Source of the DNA: PNKC01 sp038323265
Lineage (GTDB): Bacteria > Chloroflexota > Dehalococcoidia > Tepidiformales > Tepidiformaceae
Length of the DNA: 37,350 nt
Assembly: GCA_038323265.1 (NCBI GenBank)
Contig: JBBQGT010000011.1
Coordinates: 1-37,350, forward strand
Direction of reading: 5' to 3'
The notes below the pieces were generated by a model, which was given only the letters and a program-made list of their open reading frames with translations, was not told where the DNA came from and did not search any database. Each line of letters begins with the position of its first letter. The stretch's first letter is position 1. Made by a program: the position numbers and the translations under genes. Positions 22,691 through 30,360 of the stretch are shown here, piece after piece.

Positions 22691-23023
22691 CTAAGGGATC
22701 ATAAGTTCTTGGCCGGGATAGATCATGTTTGGGTCGCTGATCTTCTCTTTGTTGTGGAAGAGGATAGTGTCCCAGTATTTGGCATCGCCGTAGATCTTCT
22801 CGGAGATTGAACTGAGGGAATCGCCGGCCTGGACGACGTACGTCTGCGGCGCGGGCGGTGGGGCATCGACTGGGGCCTCGGTTGGCTTCTCAGCCGGAGG
22901 TTCCGCGGCGGCGGCTTGCTTTATCGCCTCGGCCTTTTCTTTTTCGGCGCGCTCCATTTCGGCGAGCCTGTCCATCGCAGCGTCCTGATCATTTTCATTT
23001 CCGGAACCTTGGGTTTCAGCCAT
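22691..23023 (-). CDS. LysM-domain protein with acidic/basic N-terminal helix
   Basis: A 110-residue protein. The first ~40 residues are a highly charged helix (MDRLAEMERAEKEKAEAIKQ), then a Pro/Ala-rich linker, then one LysM domain (about 61-109: YVVQAGDSLSSISEKIYGD, DPNMIYPGQELMIP). LysM binds N-acetylglucosamine polymers, usually peptidoglycan. However, there is no signal peptide, so its place in the cell is unclear. The ATG has AAGGA about ten bases upstream, and a TACGAT -10-like hexamer lies further up. It is downstream of the M23 peptidase on the same strand, and both concern the cell wall. Confidence 0.82.
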   Translation of the reverse strand: MAETQGSGNENDQDAAMDRLAEMERAEKEKAEAIKQAAAAEPPAEKPTEAPVDAPPPAPQTYVVQAGDSLSSISEKIYGDAKYWDTILFHNKEKISDPNMIYPGQELMIP

Positions 23024-23091
23024 CGTCTGAGTCCTTCAACGTGTGGAGCGATCGTACCACGCCAGTTGCCGCGCGGACACAGGCGTAGCGC

Positions 23092-24054
23092 CTAAAAGCC
23101 GTTCGATCCGTCAGTGAAGCGGAGGGCGTCCAGGAGGACGCCGTTGGAGGACATCTCCCAGTGGAGATGCGCGCCGGTGGACAGGCCGGTGTTGCCGGAA
23201 CTACCGATGACCTCGCCGGCTTCGACCATCTGGCCGTCTGCGACGTTGATGGCGCTCATGTGCGCGTAGGCGGAGAAGAGGCCGCCGCCATGGTCGAGAA
23301 TCACGAGATTGCCGCGCACCTGCATGAGGCGGGCGAGCACCACGCGGCCGCGGTTGGTGGCGTGCACTGGAGTGCCCACCGTCACCCCGATATCCGTTCC
23401 ACCGTGATGGCCTGACGGGGCGGAACCGTTGATCGAACGCTGTTCGCCGTAGCGAGCGGTGATTGACCCGTCCACGGGGATCTGCCAGCCGCCGGTCCAG
23501 AGCTTTTCGGCGGTGATTTTGGTGTAAACCGCCTTGAGGGTCGTAAGTTCGGCCGCGATCACTTTTGGATCGAGCAGCGTTTCGGTCTGGTTTTCGGTGA
23601 AGGTGAGAGAATCCACGGCCCAAGCGGTTTTGAGGACAGTGATGGTGTCATTGAGCGTGCCCTTGGTGCCGTTGGACTGAACGAAATCGACGCGAATGGC
23701 ATGGGGTCCGGGCGCGTCGTCGGTATCGGTAGGGACGAAGGCGTACATGCTCTGGCTGCCCTTGGTGAGCGGGAAGGTGCGGCCCAAAAAGATAACCGTG
23801 CCAGAACTGATTTCGCCCGTTACGGAGGCCAGGGTAGCGCCTGATTGGTAGATCTCGGTTGCGCTGAGCAAAAGCTCGGGGGCAGGGATGGGGGTGCGAG
23901 AAGCAACTGCTGAGGCCATGCCGGCCTTCGTCCCTGCAGGGGTGACAAGGGTGACGACCGCGCCGCCGTCATCGCTGCTGCCGCCCCCGCAGGCCAGGGC
24001 GGATAGGGAGGCGACGGCGGCCAGCCCCCAGATCCAACCTCGTCCAGCGCGCAT
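23092..24054 (-). CDS. M23-family peptidase lipoprotein
   Basis: A 320-residue exported peptidase. Residues 1-22 form a signal ending in SLSALAC, with Cys followed by GGGSSDDGG, as in lipoproteins. A middle beta-rich domain precedes the C-terminal LytM/M23 domain. There the zinc ligands appear as H-x3-D in HHGGTDIGV and H-x-H in HLHWE, with the conserved GNLVILDHGGGLFSAYAHMS and SGNTGLSTGAHLHWE. These enzymes cut peptide cross-links of peptidoglycan. The start at 24054 gives a normal signal; a longer frame to 24120 would place 22 residues ahead of it. Its divergent neighbour is the LLM oxidoreductase, 123 bases away. Confidence 0.88.
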   Translation of the reverse strand: MRAGRGWIWGLAAVASLSALACGGGSSDDGGAVVTLVTPAGTKAGMASAVASRTPIPAPELLLSATEIYQSGATLASVTGEISSGTVIFLGRTFPLTKGSQSMYAFVPTDTDDAPGPHAIRVDFVQSNGTKGTLNDTITVLKTAWAVDSLTFTENQTETLLDPKVIAAELTTLKAVYTKITAEKLWTGGWQIPVDGSITARYGEQRSINGSAPSGHHGGTDIGVTVGTPVHATNRGRVVLARLMQVRGNLVILDHGGGLFSAYAHMSAINVADGQMVEAGEVIGSSGNTGLSTGAHLHWEMSSNGVLLDALRFTDGSNGF

Positions 24055-24144
24055 TACTCTCACGGTGGGCGACGCCCCAACAAGGCGCAAACCATCGCAA
24101 AGCGCGCACTTACCGGACACTCACCGTTCTGGCGGCGAGCGCCG

Positions 24145-24150
24145 TAGAAT
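24145..24150 (+). promoter_or_regulatory. -10 box upstream of LLM oxidoreductase
   Basis: TAGAAT (24145-24150), in GTAGAATCG, lies 27 bases before the ATG at 24178. GGAG (24166-24169) is the ribosome site. The same nine bases occur upstream of the acyl-CoA ligase. Confidence 0.35.
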
Positions 24151-24177
24151 CGGGCCATTACTCTTGGAGCAACTTCT

Positions 24178-25077
24178 ATGAGATTCGTATTTTGGCCGGG
24201 ACCGAATAATGGGTGGGCCGATACCCTGCGCCTTGCAACGCATGCCGAAAAGACCGGCTGGGACGGCGTCTACTACGCCGATCATTTCATGCCCAACGCC
24301 GCGGACACATCGGGCCCAACGTCGGAATGCTGGACCACGCTGGCTGCGCTGGCTGCCCTGGTGCCGCGGGTGCGCCTTGGAGCGTTGGTCACAGGCAACA
24401 CGTATCGTCACCCCGCGGTGCTGGCGAAGATGGCGGCGAACGTGGACAACATCAGCGGCGGACGGTGCGTACTCGGGCTGGGTGCTGGCTGGCAGGAGAA
24501 CGAACACACGGCGTACGGCATCCCGTTCTACACACTGGGCGGGCGCATGCGGCGGTTCGAAGAGGCCTGCCAGGTGGTCACCGGACTGCTTGCGAACGAG
24601 AAGACGACGTTCGAAGGCCGCTACTACCAGTTGACGGATGCTCCGCTGGCGCCGAAGCCGATCCAGCGCCCGCTGCCGCTGCTCATCGGGGGAGGGGGCG
24701 AGAAACAAACGATGCGCATCGCTGCCACCTACGCCACCGACTGGAATGTGTGGGGCACGCCACAACTGCTGAAAGACAAGCAGGTCATCCTCGATGAGCA
24801 CTGCCGAAACATCGGCCGTAACCCCAAGGAGATTCAGCGCGGGGCGAACGCGCTGTTGGTGCTGAGCGACGATACGGCCGTGGTCGAGCGGATGCGGGGC
24901 AGCGGGCGTCCGGTCATCGCCGGTTCGGCGAGCGAGGTGCGCGGCGTGATCCAGGAGTACGTCGACGCGGGAGTGGACGAGGTGGTTATCCCAGACTTCA
25001 ACCTTGGCGGGGACCCGGACAAGAAGATCGAAGTGATGGACCGCTTTGTAAACGAAGTGGTTTCGCATTTCCGCTAA
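24178..25077 (+). CDS. LLM-class F420-dependent oxidoreductase
   Basis: A 299-residue TIM-barrel protein of the luciferase-like monooxygenase family, F420 subgroup. Landmarks are DGVYYADHFMP (about 29-39), VRLGALVTGNTYRHPAVLAKMAANVDNISGGR (split family motif about 63-95), LGLGAGWQENEH, GRMRRFEEA and PLLIGGGGEK. Enzymes of this group usually use reduced or oxidised F420 for hydride transfer to varied substrates; which one applies here is unknown. Together with the Ddn-like protein at 31683 it suggests the organism makes F420. GGAG precedes the ATG. Confidence 0.9.
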   Translation: MRFVFWPGPNNGWADTLRLATHAEKTGWDGVYYADHFMPNAADTSGPTSECWTTLAALAALVPRVRLGALVTGNTYRHPAVLAKMAANVDNISGGRCVLGLGAGWQENEHTAYGIPFYTLGGRMRRFEEACQVVTGLLANEKTTFEGRYYQLTDAPLAPKPIQRPLPLLIGGGGEKQTMRIAATYATDWNVWGTPQLLKDKQVILDEHCRNIGRNPKEIQRGANALLVLSDDTAVVERMRGSGRPVIAGSASEVRGVIQEYVDAGVDEVVIPDFNLGGDPDKKIEVMDRFVNEVVSHFR

Positions 25078-25079
25078 TT

Positions 25080-25107
25080 TTGCGAGGCGCGGTCCGCGCG
25101 CTAGACT
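25080..25107 (+). promoter_or_regulatory. Promoter for leaderless CoA-transferase mRNA
   Basis: TTGCGA (25080-25085) is followed after 16 bases by TAGACT (25102-25107), which ends only six bases before the GTG at 25114. No Shine-Dalgarno site exists, so transcription probably begins at the start codon. Confidence 0.5.
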
Positions 25108-25113
25108 CTCGCC

Positions 25114-27417
25114 GTGACAGCGTACGAAGGGCTCCGCGTCCTCGATTTCTCGCAGGGCATCTCCGGGCCGATGGCGGCGATGCTGATGGGTGACTTCGGC
25201 GCAGACGTAATCAAGATCGAAGGGCCCGCCGGGGACCGCATGGCGGCGCACCCGGGATACCTCTGCTGGAACCGCAACAAGCGGCGTGTGAAGGTGGATC
25301 TCGGCAAGTTTGAGGGGCTCAAGGCGGCGCGCGAGCTGTTGCGCTCGGCAGACGTCGCGATCTTCGATTCGTCTCCGGGTGAACTTGAACGGCTGGGCCT
25401 GGACGCAACCACGGTTTTGGCGACGAACCCCTCGCTGGTGCACGCGTGGCTGCCGCCGTACGGCACGAAGGGGCGCTGGAGCCAGCTAGCGGCGGACCCC
25501 ATGCTCCTGACAGCGATCAGCGCGGTGGCCAGCCAACAGATGAGCTACGAAGACCGTCCCATCAGCCTGGAGACGCCGCAACTGGCGTACTCGCAGGCGA
25601 TGGACGCGGCGGGCGCCATTGGCAGCGCGCTGGTCAACCGGGCGCGGACGGGGCGCGGCGAAGCGGTGGTAGTGAGCGGCTTGAACGCGGTGGCGGCGGT
25701 GACCAGTGGCACACAGACGCGCTTTGGCGAGGTGATGACGCCGGCGAGGCGCGGGGCTCGCGGCGGACTGGTGAACTACCGGCTCTACCAGTGTTCGGAC
25801 GGCGAGTGGCTGTTTTTGGGGACACTGACGCCCGCGTTCTTCTTCCGGGCGATCGATGTGATGGGGCTGATGGACCTGATCATGCTCGATGGGGTTGACG
25901 GCGAATACACGAAGCTACTGCTGCCGCCGAACGACCAGGTGGCGATTGAATGGTTGGACAAGCGCTTCGCCGACCTGCCGCGGGCCGAGTGGCTTGATAT
26001 GTTCAGGGCGGCGGGGGTGCCGAGCGGGCCGGTCGGCGAGCGCGAATCGTGGTTCCGCAGCGAGACGATTTCGGCCAACAACATGCGGATCGAAATGCAG
26101 CATCCGAAGCTAGGCCGCGTGGAACTGCCCGGCGTCCCAGTAAAGCTGAGCACTACCCCCGGCGCCGTGTTGCGGCTAATGGAGGACACCACCATCGAAG
26201 AGTTGGCGCCGCATTCGCCGCTGTTACCTTCCTACCCCGCTGAATCACAGGGCGAAGGGCCATTGGCCGGGGTGCGAATCTTGGACCTTGGGGCGTTCAT
26301 CGCCGGGACGTTCGCGCCCACCATCCTGGCGAGTTACGGCGCCGATGTCGTGAAGGTCGAACCACTGGACGGCGACCCATTTCGCATCGCTGGCCTGCAA
26401 TTCGTGGGCCACAACCGGGGGAAGCGCGGGCTGGCGATCGACCTGAAGACGGAGGACGGCAAGGCGGCGTTTTTCGAACTGGTGCGCGTCTCGGATGTGG
26501 TGCTGGACAACTATCGCATCGGCGTGCGCGAGCGGCTGGGGATCGACTACGAAGCGTTGCGCCAGGTGAACCCGCGGATCATCAGCTGCTCGGTGACGGG
26601 ATACGGGCCGGAGGGGCCGTTGGCCGCCGACCCGGGCTTCGACCCACTCCTCCAGGCGCGCAGCGGGATGATGGCAGCCCAAGGCGGCGAGGGCGAAGAG
26701 CCTGTCTTCTACACAGTGGCAGTGAACGACAGCGCGAGCGCGATGATGGCCGCGTTCGGGATTGTGGCGGCGCTGCACGCGCGGGAGCGCACCGGGCTGG
26801 GCCAGGACGTGGTCACCTGCCTGGCGAATCAGAGTATTCTCTGCCAGTCGGGCGAGCTGACGTGGTACGAAGGTCGGGCAGCCAACCCGCCGGGGGCGCG
26901 CGACCGGCTGGGGAACAGCGCGATCAACCGGTTCTTCGAGTGCGGGGACGGATGGATCGCTATCTCCTGTACGCAGCCCGAACAGTTTCCGCAGCTGTGC
27001 GTGGCGCTTGGGCACCCCGAGTGGGCTGGACGGATCATCGCTGAGAGGGCCACACACGAGCCTGTAGAGGGGACGCTGGCGACGCAGATTGCCGACGCAT
27101 TGAAGACAATGACGCGCGACGAAGCGATCGACCGGCTGCTGGCGCGGTCGGTGCCGGCGGCGCCGGCCCTGCGGCCGATCGAGTGGTTCAGCGATGCGTT
27201 CGCCGAGGAGAACGACTGCTTCGATACATACGACCACCCGCAGTTTGGGCCGGTCACAGGGCCGCATGCGTTCGCTCACTTTGCGAACGCGGGCGGCGAG
27301 TTCGTGCGGAGGTCGCCGGTGCTTGGCGAGCATTCAGCAGAGGTGTTGCGCGATTTCGGGTTCAGCGAAGAGCGCGTGACGGATCTGATCGCGCGGGGCA
27401 TCGTCCTCCAGGCTTAG
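25114..27417 (+). CDS. Tandem-domain family III (CaiB/BaiF) CoA-transferase
   Basis: A 767-residue protein made of two CaiB/BaiF-type domains. Both begin the same way: VLDFSQGISGPMAAMLMGDFGADVIKIE (split motif, residues 8-35) and ILDLGAFIAGTFAPTILASYGADVVKVE (about 389-416). A normal single-domain enzyme is about 400 residues. In the second domain the catalytic Asp is present in GFDPLLQ (D510). In the first domain the matching stretch reads ADPMLLTAIS, without the Asp, so the first half is probably a structural partner. These enzymes move CoA between acids through a glutamyl/aspartyl-type intermediate. The substrates are unknown. The start GTG is leaderless by its -10 spacing. Confidence 0.88.
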   Translation: MTAYEGLRVLDFSQGISGPMAAMLMGDFGADVIKIEGPAGDRMAAHPGYLCWNRNKRRVKVDLGKFEGLKAARELLRSADVAIFDSSPGELERLGLDATTVLATNPSLVHAWLPPYGTKGRWSQLAADPMLLTAISAVASQQMSYEDRPISLETPQLAYSQAMDAAGAIGSALVNRARTGRGEAVVVSGLNAVAAVTSGTQTRFGEVMTPARRGARGGLVNYRLYQCSDGEWLFLGTLTPAFFFRAIDVMGLMDLIMLDGVDGEYTKLLLPPNDQVAIEWLDKRFADLPRAEWLDMFRAAGVPSGPVGERESWFRSETISANNMRIEMQHPKLGRVELPGVPVKLSTTPGAVLRLMEDTTIEELAPHSPLLPSYPAESQGEGPLAGVRILDLGAFIAGTFAPTILASYGADVVKVEPLDGDPFRIAGLQFVGHNRGKRGLAIDLKTEDGKAAFFELVRVSDVVLDNYRIGVRERLGIDYEALRQVNPRIISCSVTGYGPEGPLAADPGFDPLLQARSGMMAAQGGEGEEPVFYTVAVNDSASAMMAAFGIVAALHARERTGLGQDVVTCLANQSILCQSGELTWYEGRAANPPGARDRLGNSAINRFFECGDGWIAISCTQPEQFPQLCVALGHPEWAGRIIAERATHEPVEGTLATQIADALKTMTRDEAIDRLLARSVPAAPALRPIEWFSDAFAEENDCFDTYDHPQFGPVTGPHAFAHFANAGGEFVRRSPVLGEHSAEVLRDFGFSEERVTDLIARGIVLQA

Positions 27418-27493
27418 AGCGCCGCCTTGACCCGACCGTAAGTGGGCCGTGGTCTATGATCGTTGCTTCAGGCCGAGGCCCTCTTTTTCACCG

Positions 27494-28399
27494 ATGGAAC
27501 CAACCGCAATCACCCTCCGCGTGCCCGCCACCAGCGCCAACCTCGGCGCGGGTTTTGATTGTCTGGGGCTGGCGCTGGACCTCTACGCTTCGATCACCGT
27601 GACGTTTACTGACCGCGAGCAGATGCCAACCGAAGACGTGGGCGAAAAAATGGTGCTGACCGCGATCCGGCAGACGTACGTCAAGCTTGGCAAGCCGTGC
27701 CCGCCGGGCGTGCGGGTGCGCTACAACACGACCATCCCGCTGGGACGAGGGCTCGGCGCGAGCGCGGTGGCGCGCGTGGCGGGGGTGATTGCCACCAACG
27801 AATTCGAAGGGAACCCGCTGACGGAAGGTGACTGCCTGGACGTAGCGAGCGAGTTGGAAGGGCACGGAGACAACGCCTGCCCAGCGCTTTTCGGCGGGAT
27901 GCAGGTGTGCGTGGAAGCGAACGGTCACTACCTGCGCGCGGCTTGCGCTTACCCTGCGGGGGCGCGCATGGCGATCCTCATCCCGGACCACTCGATGGCG
28001 ACGAAGGAGGCGCGCAAGGTCCTGCCCGACAGTTACTCGAAGGCGGACGCGGTACACAACACTGGCAGGGCGGCGCTTTTCGTGGCGGCGATGGCCGCGA
28101 ACCGGATGGACTTGCTGGACGCCGCGACCGACGACCGGATCCATCAACGGCAGCGTGCCAGCCTCTTTCCGCCGATGTTCGACGTGTTTCGTGCAGCCAA
28201 GACGGCCGGCGCGCATGCGGCGTGGTTGAGCGGCGCCGGCAGCTCGATCGCCGCCATCTGTCCAGAGGGAACCGTGCAGGCTGCCGCCGACGCGATGCTG
28301 CAGACGCTGAACGCTGCCGGCATGAGCGGGCGTTCGATGGTGACGCGCATCGCGCGCGAGGGCGCGCAGGTCTCGCTTGTCGAGTTGGTGCGGGGCTAG
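27494..28399 (+). CDS. thrB: Homoserine kinase
   Basis: A 301-residue GHMP kinase, which phosphorylates homoserine in threonine synthesis. The N-terminal VPATSANLGAGFDCLGLALDLY is the classic homoserine kinase opening (split here: 10-31). The GHMP ATP-binding motif PLGRGLGASA lies at 82-91. The C-terminal motif AWLSGAGSSIAAI is also present. The ATG at 27494 fits the family start; TATGAT at 27455-27460 may be the -10 box. No other threonine genes are adjacent, so pathway clustering is absent here. The next gene starts within a few bases of its end. Confidence 0.93.
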   Translation: MEPTAITLRVPATSANLGAGFDCLGLALDLYASITVTFTDREQMPTEDVGEKMVLTAIRQTYVKLGKPCPPGVRVRYNTTIPLGRGLGASAVARVAGVIATNEFEGNPLTEGDCLDVASELEGHGDNACPALFGGMQVCVEANGHYLRAACAYPAGARMAILIPDHSMATKEARKVLPDSYSKADAVHNTGRAALFVAAMAANRMDLLDAATDDRIHQRQRASLFPPMFDVFRAAKTAGAHAAWLSGAGSSIAAICPEGTVQAAADAMLQTLNAAGMSGRSMVTRIAREGAQVSLVELVRG

Positions 28400-28403
28400 G
28401 TTC

Positions 28404-28883
28404 GTGGCGTTGCGACCGGCGGGAGAGGCCGACCTCGACACGATCATCGAACTGATCCACGGGCTGGCGGAGTACGAGAAGGAGCCGGACGCCGTGCTGT
28501 TAGACCGCGAGGAACTGCGACGACACCTCTTTGGCGAGCGACCGTATGCGGAGGTGATCATTGCGGAGACCGATCGTGGGGAGAGTGCTGGCTTTGCGCT
28601 GTTCTTTCACAACTTCAGCACGTGGGCGGGCAAGCCGGGGATCTGGCTCGAAGACTTGTTCGTCCGGCCGGAGCTGAGAGGCGAGGGATACGGCAAAGCG
28701 CTGCTCGTTGAGCTGGCCCGTCTGGCGGTAGAGCGAGGCTGCGCACGGCTCGAGTGGTCAGTGCTGGATTGGAACGAGCCATCAATCCAGTTTTACAAGG
28801 CACTTGGCGCGGTCCCGATGGATGAGTGGACGACGTTCCGCGTGACGGGCGAGGCCCTCACCGGGCTGGCCGCGCGGGCCTGA
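28404..28883 (+). CDS. GNAT-family N-acetyltransferase (diamine acetyltransferase-like)
   Basis: A 159-residue GNAT protein. The pattern ALRPAGEADLDTIIELIHGLAEYEK opens the fold as in spermidine/spermine-type acetyltransferases (split). The acetyl-CoA loop is IWLEDLFVRPELRGEGYGKALL (R-G-x-G-x-G/A type). The C-terminal WNEPSIQFYKALGA is the usual motif B end. The start is put at GTG 28404, five bases after the thrB stop, because homologues begin near ALRPA. A TTG at 28377 within thrB is possible but would add nine residues. Substrate unknown, perhaps a polyamine or thialysine-like amine. Confidence 0.82.
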   Translation: MALRPAGEADLDTIIELIHGLAEYEKEPDAVLLDREELRRHLFGERPYAEVIIAETDRGESAGFALFFHNFSTWAGKPGIWLEDLFVRPELRGEGYGKALLVELARLAVERGCARLEWSVLDWNEPSIQFYKALGAVPMDEWTTFRVTGEALTGLAARA

Positions 28884-28897
28884 TCGGGAGCCCCGAG

Positions 28898-30187
28898 CTA
28901 CCAGTTGCCCGCGATGTCTCGCTTGCCTTGCTGACTGGAGAGGGCGGCGTGGTTGAGGATGTTGCGCGACATTGAGGACGTTTCGAGGGCGGCGCGGGCG
29001 GCGTAGATTTCGGCGCGTAGATCGTGGGCCGCTTTGGAACCCGGCTCGGCGATGACGGCGTATTCAACGAGATGGCAAGCGATGCGGAGGTCGCCTTCGG
29101 CGCGCAAGGCGGCGGCGCGATTGAGCACGTTTTCGAGGCCACCGGCGAGGCCCACCCATTCGCGGGCCTGCTGGAGGCGCGGCGCAGGCAGGAGGTTGTC
29201 GGGCTCGCCATCGTGCCAGCCGCCGTAGAGGCGCCAGACATTGCGCACGAGGAACTCTGGGTGGTCGTACACCACGCGCAGATACGGCTTTTCGAGCAGA
29301 TGCGCGGGCGCGACGACGGTGTGGAGGACGGTATCGAGTGAGGCGCCGGTGTTCATCAGGGCGAGTACCTGGCCTTCGATCGATTCGAGCAACTCGGCGG
29401 TGTCTGTGAGTGCTTGCTTGATGCGCGCGCCGCCGAAGATCGGGAAGCCGTGCCCGGGGAGCATCAACTCAGCGCCCAGGGCGGCCATTTCGCGCAACCC
29501 CGCGGCCCATTCGCCGACGTAGCGCTGCACTTTCTGGGGGTTGCCGGCGTTCGGCGTGGCGTAGATGAACAGGTCCCCCGGGGCGAGGATCTTCTTCTCC
29601 GGCACCCATGTCCAGGTGGCGTCCTCGGTTTCGCCGCGGGTGTGGCGCAGTTCGAACGTGAGGTCACCCTGGCGGAGGGTCAGCGACCTGGAGTACGTGA
29701 CATCCGGGTAGCGGTTGGGATCGGCGAAGCGGTATTGGGGTGCGGCTATGGCGAACTGGCGGGCGTTGATCGCTGTGTTCCAGCCGTTCGTCTTCTTGTA
29801 GCGGTCGAAGTTGCGGGCAAGATGCTCGTGGCCGTAAACCAGCGGGCGGGCCCAGCCCTTCTCCTGGGCCTCGGCTTCGAAGGGGCCGACGCCGAAAATG
29901 TGGTCCACGTGGTGGTGCGAAAAGACGGCGCTGGCGAGGCGAGCATCGGGGCGCCACCTGCGCACCTGCTCGAAGAGGGGCGCGGCATCCTGGGTGGCGC
30001 CGGTATCGAGCATGACGAGGCCGTCGCCAGTATCCAGGGTGTTAGCGCTGGCGATGCCCTTGTAGTAGAGCACGCCATCGGCCACTTCCTCGGCGGTGAG
30101 CCACATGCCGCGAATTGGGTGGGCGACGTTGACAGTGTCGACTTCGCCGTTCCAGATCTGGTCGGCATATTCACGAAGTGAAGGCAT
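28898..30187 (-). CDS. Alkylsulfatase-like metallo-beta-lactamase-fold hydrolase
   Basis: A 429-residue MBL-fold protein. The metal motif is SHHHVDHIFG (HHHVDH 91-96), with further ligands in LPGHG and APGDLF. The C-terminal ~120 residues form the helical dimerisation domain of alkylsulfatases (YGGWHDGEPDNLLPA, ARE-W). Family members cleave alkyl sulfate esters. The N-terminal PIRGMWLTAEEVADGVLYYKG segment is also family-like. No signal peptide is present. The ATG at 30187 follows AGGAG by eight bases, and TAGAAT lies further upstream. It is divergent from the acyl-CoA dehydrogenase, consistent with use of the released long-chain alcohol; this is inference. Confidence 0.87.
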   Translation of the reverse strand: MPSLREYADQIWNGEVDTVNVAHPIRGMWLTAEEVADGVLYYKGIASANTLDTGDGLVMLDTGATQDAAPLFEQVRRWRPDARLASAVFSHHHVDHIFGVGPFEAEAQEKGWARPLVYGHEHLARNFDRYKKTNGWNTAINARQFAIAAPQYRFADPNRYPDVTYSRSLTLRQGDLTFELRHTRGETEDATWTWVPEKKILAPGDLFIYATPNAGNPQKVQRYVGEWAAGLREMAALGAELMLPGHGFPIFGGARIKQALTDTAELLESIEGQVLALMNTGASLDTVLHTVVAPAHLLEKPYLRVVYDHPEFLVRNVWRLYGGWHDGEPDNLLPAPRLQQAREWVGLAGGLENVLNRAAALRAEGDLRIACHLVEYAVIAEPGSKAAHDLRAEIYAARAALETSSMSRNILNHAALSSQQGKRDIAGNW

Positions 30188-30219
30188 GGGGAACTCCTGG
30201 GCGCCAACGGGCGAAGCGG

Positions 30220-30225
30220 ATTCTA
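30220..30225 (-). promoter_or_regulatory. -10 box of the MBL hydrolase gene
   Basis: TAGAAT on the minus strand (30225-30220) lies 32 bases upstream of the ATG at 30187. The -35 region is weak. Confidence 0.35.
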
Positions 30226-30301
30226 AGGCAGAGGTGTTGTGTCCGTCTGACGACGGTGGTGAAACTTAGAACGGTAGAGGTCGAGCAGGTTGCCTCCAGC
30301 T

Positions 30302-30330
30302 TTGCCATTTGCCGCGGGCTCGGCTACGTT
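30302..30330 (+). promoter_or_regulatory. Candidate promoter of the acyl-CoA dehydrogenase gene
   Basis: TTGCCA (30302-30307) and TACGTT (30325-30330) are spaced by 17 bases, 30 bases before the ATG at 30361. A similar CTACGTTC occurs upstream of the aldo/keto reductase at about 36456. Confidence 0.35.
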
Positions 30331-30360
30331 CGCTGCGAAGATTCGAAACAGGAGACCGCC

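Noticed and set aside
24121..25443. 440-residue open frame on the minus strand
   Set aside because: It is antisense to the LLM and CoA-transferase genes, Arg/His-rich with no domain; a GC-rich shadow.
26245..27333. 362-residue open frame on the minus strand
   Set aside because: It is antisense to the second CoA-transferase domain and is low-complexity Arg-rich sequence.
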